Part shown: one piece after another, positions 59,745-64,000 of the stretch
Numbering within the stretch: the first letter of the stretch is position 1
How the letters are laid out: every line of letters begins with the position of its first letter
Assembly (NCBI RefSeq): GCF_008124835.1
Contig: NZ_VNHW01000009.1
Coordinates: 165,565 to 229,564 of the forward strand
DNA: 64,000 bases
DNA from: Blastococcus xanthinilyticus
Lineage (GTDB): Bacteria > Actinomycetota > Actinomycetes > Mycobacteriales > Geodermatophilaceae
Reading direction: 5' to 3'
Made by a program: the position numbers and the translations under genes
Notes under the pieces: generated by a model
Database searches by the model: none
What the model saw: only the letters and a program-made list of their open reading frames with translations
Told to the model about the DNA's origin: nothing

Positions 59745-60590
59745 TCAGCGGCGCCAGAAGTCGAAGCGGTCCCGGCCGGGCCGGAACCCGGCCGCCTCGG
59801 CCACCGCCACCGCGAGGTCGAACTTCTGCCCGACCGCGGTCGGGGCGTGCGCGTCGCTGCCGAAGCTGACCGCCTCGCCGCCCGCCTCGTGGAACCAGCG
59901 GACCTGGTCGGCCGAGGCCAGCGGGCTGCTGGTGTTGATCTCCAGCGCCCGGCCGCTGCCGGCCAGCGCGCGGAACACCGCCCGGTACTCCTCCTCGTAG
60001 TCCTTCTCCACGTACCGGTGCGTCCCGCCGGGCCAGTACCGCCGCGGGAAGTCCACGTGCGCCAGCACCTGGAAGACGTCGCTGCTCTCGATCATGTCCA
60101 CGAGCTCGCCGAGGTAGCGGCGCATGGTCCCCTCGGCGTCGTCCCACAGCAGCTGGCCGACGCCGTAGAGGAGGCCGTCCTTCGACAGCGAGTGCAGCGA
60201 GCCGAGGACCCGGTCCACCGGTGCGTCGCGCAGGTAGGCCGCGACGCTGGCCGAGAACAGGTGCGGCTCGCCGGTCTCGACCCCCGACCAGATGCGGAGC
60301 TCGGGGAACCGGTCGCGCACCTCGGCGAGCTCGGCGAAGTAGCCGGCGACGTCGATCTCGGCGTGCCGGGACGCGTGGCGCTCGACCAGGCCCTCGTCGG
60401 TCGCGCGGTCCTCCGGGTCCCAGACGGTGAAGTCCAGGTGCTCGGTGAAGGCGATGGCCGGCAGCCCCTGGGCGATCGCCCGCTCGCAGGCCTTGCGCAT
60501 GGTCGAGGAGTCGGGGGTGTCCCACGACCAGTGGGTGTGCACGTGGTTGTCGGCCGGCAGCTGCCCCTGGTGTGCCCGTTCCTGTGCCAT
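59745..60590 (-). CDS. PHP-domain phosphoesterase (histidinol-phosphatase-like)
   Basis: A 281-residue metal-dependent enzyme: DNHVHTHWSWD (PHP motif I), AFTEHLDFTVWD (II), GVETGEPH, VLGSLHSLSKD, VLAHVDFPRRY (III) and FGSDAHAPTAVGQKFD (IV) supply the metal ligands. It resembles the class of HisK-like PHP hydrolases. No his genes are nearby; substrate unknown. It is divergent from the RecQ gene and convergent with the BenE-like gene. Confidence 0.9.
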   Translation of the reverse strand: MAQERAHQGQLPADNHVHTHWSWDTPDSSTMRKACERAIAQGLPAIAFTEHLDFTVWDPEDRATDEGLVERHASRHAEIDVAGYFAELAEVRDRFPELRIWSGVETGEPHLFSASVAAYLRDAPVDRVLGSLHSLSKDGLLYGVGQLLWDDAEGTMRRYLGELVDMIESSDVFQVLAHVDFPRRYWPGGTHRYVEKDYEEEYRAVFRALAGSGRALEINTSSPLASADQVRWFHEAGGEAVSFGSDAHAPTAVGQKFDLAVAVAEAAGFRPGRDRFDFWRR

Positions 60591-60669
60591 CGCCTGTGGA
60601 TTCTCCACCGTCGTCCCCAGGCCGCGCGCGGCCACCCGTTCCGTCGCCCCCGGTGCCTACTGTCGGGGC

Positions 60670-62886
60670 ATGACCACCGCCGCGCCGCCGTCCTCGATCG
60701 CCGACGAGGCCCTGGAGATCCTCCGGGAGCTCACCGGCCGGCCCGACGCCGTCTTCCGCGAGGGGCAGGACGCCGCCGTCGCCGCGCTCGTCGAGCGTTC
60801 CCAGCGGGCGCTGGTCGTGCAGCGCACCGGCTGGGGGAAGTCGGCGGTCTACTTCGTCTCCACCGCGCTGCTGCGCCGTCGCGGCGCGGGCCCGACGCTG
60901 CTCGTGTCGCCGCTGCTGGCGCTGATGCGCGACCAGGTGGCGGCCGCGGCCCGCGCCGGCATCCGCGCGGTGGAGATCTCCAGCGCCAACATGACCGAGT
61001 GGGACGACATCGCCGCCCGCCTGGCCGCCGACGACGTCGACGTCCTGCTCGTCTCGCCCGAGCGGCTCACCAACCCGCGGTTCCGCGAGGAGCAGCTGCC
61101 CGGGCTGGTCGCCCGCTGCGGGCTGGTCGTGGTCGACGAGGCGCACTGCGTCTCCGACTGGGGGCACGACTTCCGCCCCGACTACCGCCGCATCCGCGAC
61201 CTGCTGGGCACGCTCCCGCAGGGCACCCCGGTCCTGGCCACGACGGCGACGGCCAACGAGCGGGTGGTGGCCGACGTCGCCGAGCAGCTGGGCGCCGGGG
61301 GTGTGGAGGTCACCACCGTGCGGGGGCCGCTGTCCCGCGACTCGCTGCGGCTGGGGGTGCTGCGGCTGCCGAGCGACCGGGCGCGCCTGGCCTGGCTCGC
61401 CACGCACCTGGCCGACCTGCCGGGCAGCGGCATCGTCTACACGCTCACCGTCGCGGCGGCGGAGGAGACGGCGAACCTGCTCCGCGACGCCGGCCACGAG
61501 GTGCGGGCCTACACCGGCCGGCTGGACGACGCCGACCGCAAGGACGCCGAGGAGGCGCTGCGGCAGAACCGGGTGAAGGCCCTGGTCGCCACCTCCGCGC
61601 TGGGCATGGGTTTCGACAAGCCCGACCTCGGCTTCGTCGTGCACCTCGGCGCGCCGTCCTCGCCGGTCAGCTACTACCAGCAGGTCGGCCGTGCCGGCCG
61701 CGCCGTCGAGCACGCCGACGTGCTGCTGCTCCCCGGCCCGGAGGACATCGCCATCTGGCAGTGGTTCGCCACCTCCTCGATGCCGCGGGAGGACCACGCC
61801 GCCGCCGTGCTCACGGCGATGGCCGACGGCAAGGCGTGGTCGGTGGCCCGGCTGGAGACGGTCGCCGACGTCCGCCGTTCCCGGCTGGAGCTGCTGCTCA
61901 AGGTGCTCGCCGTGGACGGCGCGGTGGAGCGGGTGCAGGGCGGCTGGCGCTCCACCGGGCAGCCCTGGGTCTACGACGCCGACCGCTACGCCCGCGTCAC
62001 CCGCACCCGGGAGGCCGAGCAGCGGTCGATGCTGACCTACGCCAAGCCGGTCGACGAGGCCGAGTGCCGCATGGCCTTCCTGCAGTCCGCGCTGGACGAC
62101 CCCACCGCCGCTCCGTGCGGCCGGTGCGACGTCTGCGCCGGGCCCTGGTACGCCACCGACGTGCCGGAGGCCGCGGCCGAGGCGGCCTCGGCCGCGCTGG
62201 ACCGCCCCGGGGTCGAGCTGGCGCCGCGGGCGATGTGGCCGACCGGCGCCGACCGGCTGGGTGTCGACGTGAAGGGCAAGATCGCGCCGTCGGAGCAGCT
62301 GGAGAACGGCCGCGCCGTCGCCCGGCTCACCGACCTGGGCTGGGGCCAGCGGCTCCGCTCCCTGCTCGGCGACGACGGCGTCGGCGGCGTGGTGGAGCTC
62401 GAGGCGCCGAGCATCGAGGAGGACCCGGACGCCGCGTTCGACGTACCGGTGCGCCGCTCGGTCTCCGACGTCGCACCGGACGAAGAGCTGCTGCGCGCCT
62501 GCGGCCGGGTCCTCGCCGCCTGGGACTGGAAGGAGCGCCCGGCAGCCGTGGTCGCCATGCCCTCCCGGCGGCGGCCGCAGCTGGTCGGTGGGATCGCCCA
62601 GGGCCTGGCCCGCATGGGGCGGCTGCCCTACCTGGGGGAGCTCTCTCTGGCGCACGGCGGGCCGACCGGCCAGCCCGGTGGCAACAGCGCCTTCCGGCTG
62701 GCCGCGGTCTGGGACCGCATCGTCGTCGGGCCGGAGCTCCGGGCACGGCTGGCGGAGGTCACCGGGCCGGTGCTGCTCGTGGACGACCTCGCCGACTCCC
62801 GCTGGACCATGACCGTGGCCGGGCGGGAGCTCCGGCGGGCCGGTGCCCCGGCGGTCCTGCCGTTCGCCCTGGCGCTGTCCGCGTAG
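60670..62886 (+). CDS. RecQ-family DNA helicase with phosphoribosyltransferase-like C-terminus
   Basis: A 738-residue protein. The helicase core has TGWGKSAVYF (Walker A), VVVDEAHCVSDWGHDFRPDYRRI (DEAH box), VLATTATAN, ALVATSALGMGFDKPDLGFVVHLG and SYYQQVGRAGRA. The RecQ zinc site follows (CRMAFLQSALDDPTAAPCGRCDVC). The last 150 or so residues are not the HRDC domain: they include VVAMPSRRRPQL and VLLVDDLADSRWTMTVAGRELRRAGA, a PRPP-binding-like motif. The fusion would bring a nucleotide-handling domain to a repair helicase; catalysis is unproven. Starts at ATG 60670, ends with TAG. Confidence 0.92.
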   Translation: MTTAAPPSSIADEALEILRELTGRPDAVFREGQDAAVAALVERSQRALVVQRTGWGKSAVYFVSTALLRRRGAGPTLLVSPLLALMRDQVAAAARAGIRAVEISSANMTEWDDIAARLAADDVDVLLVSPERLTNPRFREEQLPGLVARCGLVVVDEAHCVSDWGHDFRPDYRRIRDLLGTLPQGTPVLATTATANERVVADVAEQLGAGGVEVTTVRGPLSRDSLRLGVLRLPSDRARLAWLATHLADLPGSGIVYTLTVAAAEETANLLRDAGHEVRAYTGRLDDADRKDAEEALRQNRVKALVATSALGMGFDKPDLGFVVHLGAPSSPVSYYQQVGRAGRAVEHADVLLLPGPEDIAIWQWFATSSMPREDHAAAVLTAMADGKAWSVARLETVADVRRSRLELLLKVLAVDGAVERVQGGWRSTGQPWVYDADRYARVTRTREAEQRSMLTYAKPVDEAECRMAFLQSALDDPTAAPCGRCDVCAGPWYATDVPEAAAEAASAALDRPGVELAPRAMWPTGADRLGVDVKGKIAPSEQLENGRAVARLTDLGWGQRLRSLLGDDGVGGVVELEAPSIEEDPDAAFDVPVRRSVSDVAPDEELLRACGRVLAAWDWKERPAAVVAMPSRRRPQLVGGIAQGLARMGRLPYLGELSLAHGGPTGQPGGNSAFRLAAVWDRIVVGPELRARLAEVTGPVLLVDDLADSRWTMTVAGRELRRAGAPAVLPFALALSA

Positions 62887-63017
62887 GAGCGGGGCGCTCC
62901 CCGCCCCGGAGGACGCCGCTGTCGGCCGAGGAGCGAAGCTCCCCGAGGGCGCGGTCGCGGGAGGGCGCCGTCCACAGCTTTTCGCACACCTGTGCGAAAC
63001 CGCGGTAGCGTCTGGGC

Positions 63018-63644
63018 ATGACGCTGGCGCACCAGCCCTCGATGTGGGACCTCGCCGAGGAGGCCACGCTCGGCTCGCTGGGCGCCGTCGTCCGGCACGA
63101 CCTGGGCCGCGGCGCCTGGGTCGACCACCTGCCCGGCTGGGTGGCCGGCTCCGACGAGGTGCTGGAGGTGCTGCTCGGCGACATCGGCTGGCGGGAGGAC
63201 CGCCGCCAGATGTACGAGCGGGAGGTCGCCGTCCCGCGGCTGCTCCGCTGGTACTCGGGCCGCGACGAGCTCCCCCATCCCCTCCTCACCGACGCGCGGT
63301 CCGCGCTCAACCGCCACTACGGCCCCGAGCTCGGCGAGGAGTTCGTGTCCGCAGGCATGTGTCTGTACCGCGACGGGCGGGACAGCGTGGCGTGGCACGG
63401 CGACCGGATCGGCCGCGGCCGGTCCACCGACACGATGGTCGCGATCGTCTCCTTCGGCTCCCCGCGGCCGCTGATGCTCCGGCCCGTGGACGGCGGGCAG
63501 TCGCTGCGCTTCCCCCTGGGCCACGGCGACCTGGTCGTCATGGGTGGTTCCTGCCAGCGCACCTGGGAGCACTGCATCCCCAAGACGACCAGGCCGGTCG
63601 GGCCTCGGGTGAGCGTCCAGTTCCGTCCTCGCGGCGTCGCCTGA
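63018..63644 (+). CDS. AlkB-like 2-oxoglutarate/Fe(II) dioxygenase
   Basis: A 208-residue protein. The metal triad is H127-x-D129 (WHGDRIG) and H185 (WEHCIPK); 2-oxoglutarate-binding Arg residues are in GPRVSVQFRPR. PRLLRWYSGRDELPHPLLTDARSALNRHYG is close to the AlkB nucleotide-recognition region. It would remove alkyl groups from DNA or RNA bases. Its location after the RecQ-like helicase gene suggests a repair context, though the two are 131 bases apart. Confidence 0.93.
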   Translation: MTLAHQPSMWDLAEEATLGSLGAVVRHDLGRGAWVDHLPGWVAGSDEVLEVLLGDIGWREDRRQMYEREVAVPRLLRWYSGRDELPHPLLTDARSALNRHYGPELGEEFVSAGMCLYRDGRDSVAWHGDRIGRGRSTDTMVAIVSFGSPRPLMLRPVDGGQSLRFPLGHGDLVVMGGSCQRTWEHCIPKTTRPVGPRVSVQFRPRGVA

Positions 63645-63825
63645 GGAAGGCTCGGCCGTCCTCACACGTCTCGCAGGGCCGGCGCGGGCCTCCTGACGGG
63701 CGGCCGCTCCGGCCCCGCTGGACCCCCCTGCAGACCCCCTCCGAGGGCGTGTATGGTTCTCCCTGCACCGAGCGAGAACGGACCGGGCCGCGAGGCCCGG
63801 GAAACCGCCGGACGAACCCCCGAGG

Positions 63826-63853
63826 TTCACCGATGCGGAGCCCGGTGTACAGT
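63826..63853 (+). promoter_or_regulatory. Predicted rRNA operon promoter
   Basis: TTCACC (63826-63831) and TACAGT (63848-63853) are separated by 16 bases and lie about 150 bases before the end of the window, in the correct position for an rrn promoter. Another possible -10 is TATGGT at 63752-63757. Confidence 0.6.
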
Positions 63854-63911
63854 GGAGAAACCGCCTCGAACAAAGGCCAAGAAATTGGCCGGCAGTCGTG
63901 CGCGCCCGCTC

Positions 63912-64000
63912 CTTGAGAACTCAACAGCGTGCCGAAAGTCAGTGCCAAGTAATACCCCGTGTCATGGCTCGTGCAGTCGTGGCAGGGATTCCTTTGGTTG
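63912..64000 (+). other. 16S rRNA leader at the right edge
   Basis: CTTGAGAACTCAACAGCGTG (63912-63931), followed by AAAGTCAGTGCCAAGT and later ATTCCTTTGG, is the typical actinobacterial pre-16S leader with a processing-stem and antitermination-like region. The mature 16S should start only a few bases to the right of the window. No 16S sequence itself is included. Confidence 0.85.

Noticed and set aside
59620..62655. 1011-codon minus-strand frame
   Set aside because: It is antisense to RecQ and out of frame with the PHP gene; no domain or ribosome-binding site.

Overview
The window is very GC-rich, densely coded actinobacterial chromosome. Mycothiol-type enzymes, an IdeR/DtxR-type iron box, leaderless GTG starts and an actinobacterial 16S leader at the right edge all fit. 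An in-frame TAG at the catalytic position of a redox protein suggests the Geodermatophilaceae (Geodermatophilus, Blastococcus and relatives), where selenocysteine decoded by UAG has been reported. Family-level placement is inference. The window has no tRNA, CRISPR array, phage or insertion sequence that I can recognise.

Layout. 1-2.3 kb: hydantoinase/oxoprolinase A/B pair (B truncated by the window edge). 2.5-3.7 kb: a 55-aa ORF with a hairpin leader, then a probable UAG-selenoprotein of the redoxin fold (3033-3692), whose TAG replaces the first Cys of a C-P-Y-C motif and is followed by a SECIS-like hairpin. 3.7-20.4 kb: DUF421, MarR plus ABC exporter, old-yellow-enzyme homologue, PAS-GGDEF and GAF-EAL cyclic-di-GMP enzymes, assorted reductases and hydrolases, an HxlR/thioesterase pair and a TetR/MMPL pair. 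20.3-27.3 kb: two NarL-type two-component systems, a membrane protein and a two-gene ABC transporter. 27.3-34.4 kb: TetR/RidA, EamA/MocR, SDR, aldo-keto reductase/TetR and an NmrA-like protein. 34.4-43.9 kb: molybdenum hydroxylase operon (M-S-L-G order), NCS2 permease, FdrA and DUF1116 proteins. 44-55.7 kb: small zinc-ribbon protein, DUF998/TetR, DUF2470 and rpsD around an iron box, kptA, two SpoIIE-type phosphatases, a Bug-type binding lipoprotein, a soluble chemoreceptor, and a SipW-like signal peptidase with a small secreted protein. 55.8-57.9 kb: barbiturase/cyanurate-hydrolase family enzyme and carbamate kinase. 57.9-63.6 kb: GNAT, BenE-like carrier, PHP hydrolase, RecQ helicase with a phosphoribosyltransferase-like tail, AlkB-like dioxygenase. 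63.65-64 kb: promoter and leader of an rRNA operon whose 16S gene should begin just beyond the window.

How genes work together. Five copies of a 14-bp site (consensus TTAGCRSTGARGTA) lie in front of four separate units: hyuAB, the molybdenum hydroxylase operon, the permease/fdrA divergent pair, and carbamate kinase-barbiturase. They appear to form one regulon. The genes suggest uptake of a pyrimidine or purine base, hydroxylation, ring opening, phosphorolytic transfer of the carbamoyl group by FdrA/DUF1116, and recovery of ATP by carbamate kinase. The substrate, and the product formed by FdrA/DUF1116, are inferred and not shown by sequence.

Non-coding structure is rich. It includes long perfect hairpins just downstream of stops, a recurrent TTCGTGCACGAACG palindrome, a 91-bp repeat present once between genes and once inside a reading frame, and two 81-nt bridge ORFs that overlap both neighbours by four bases.
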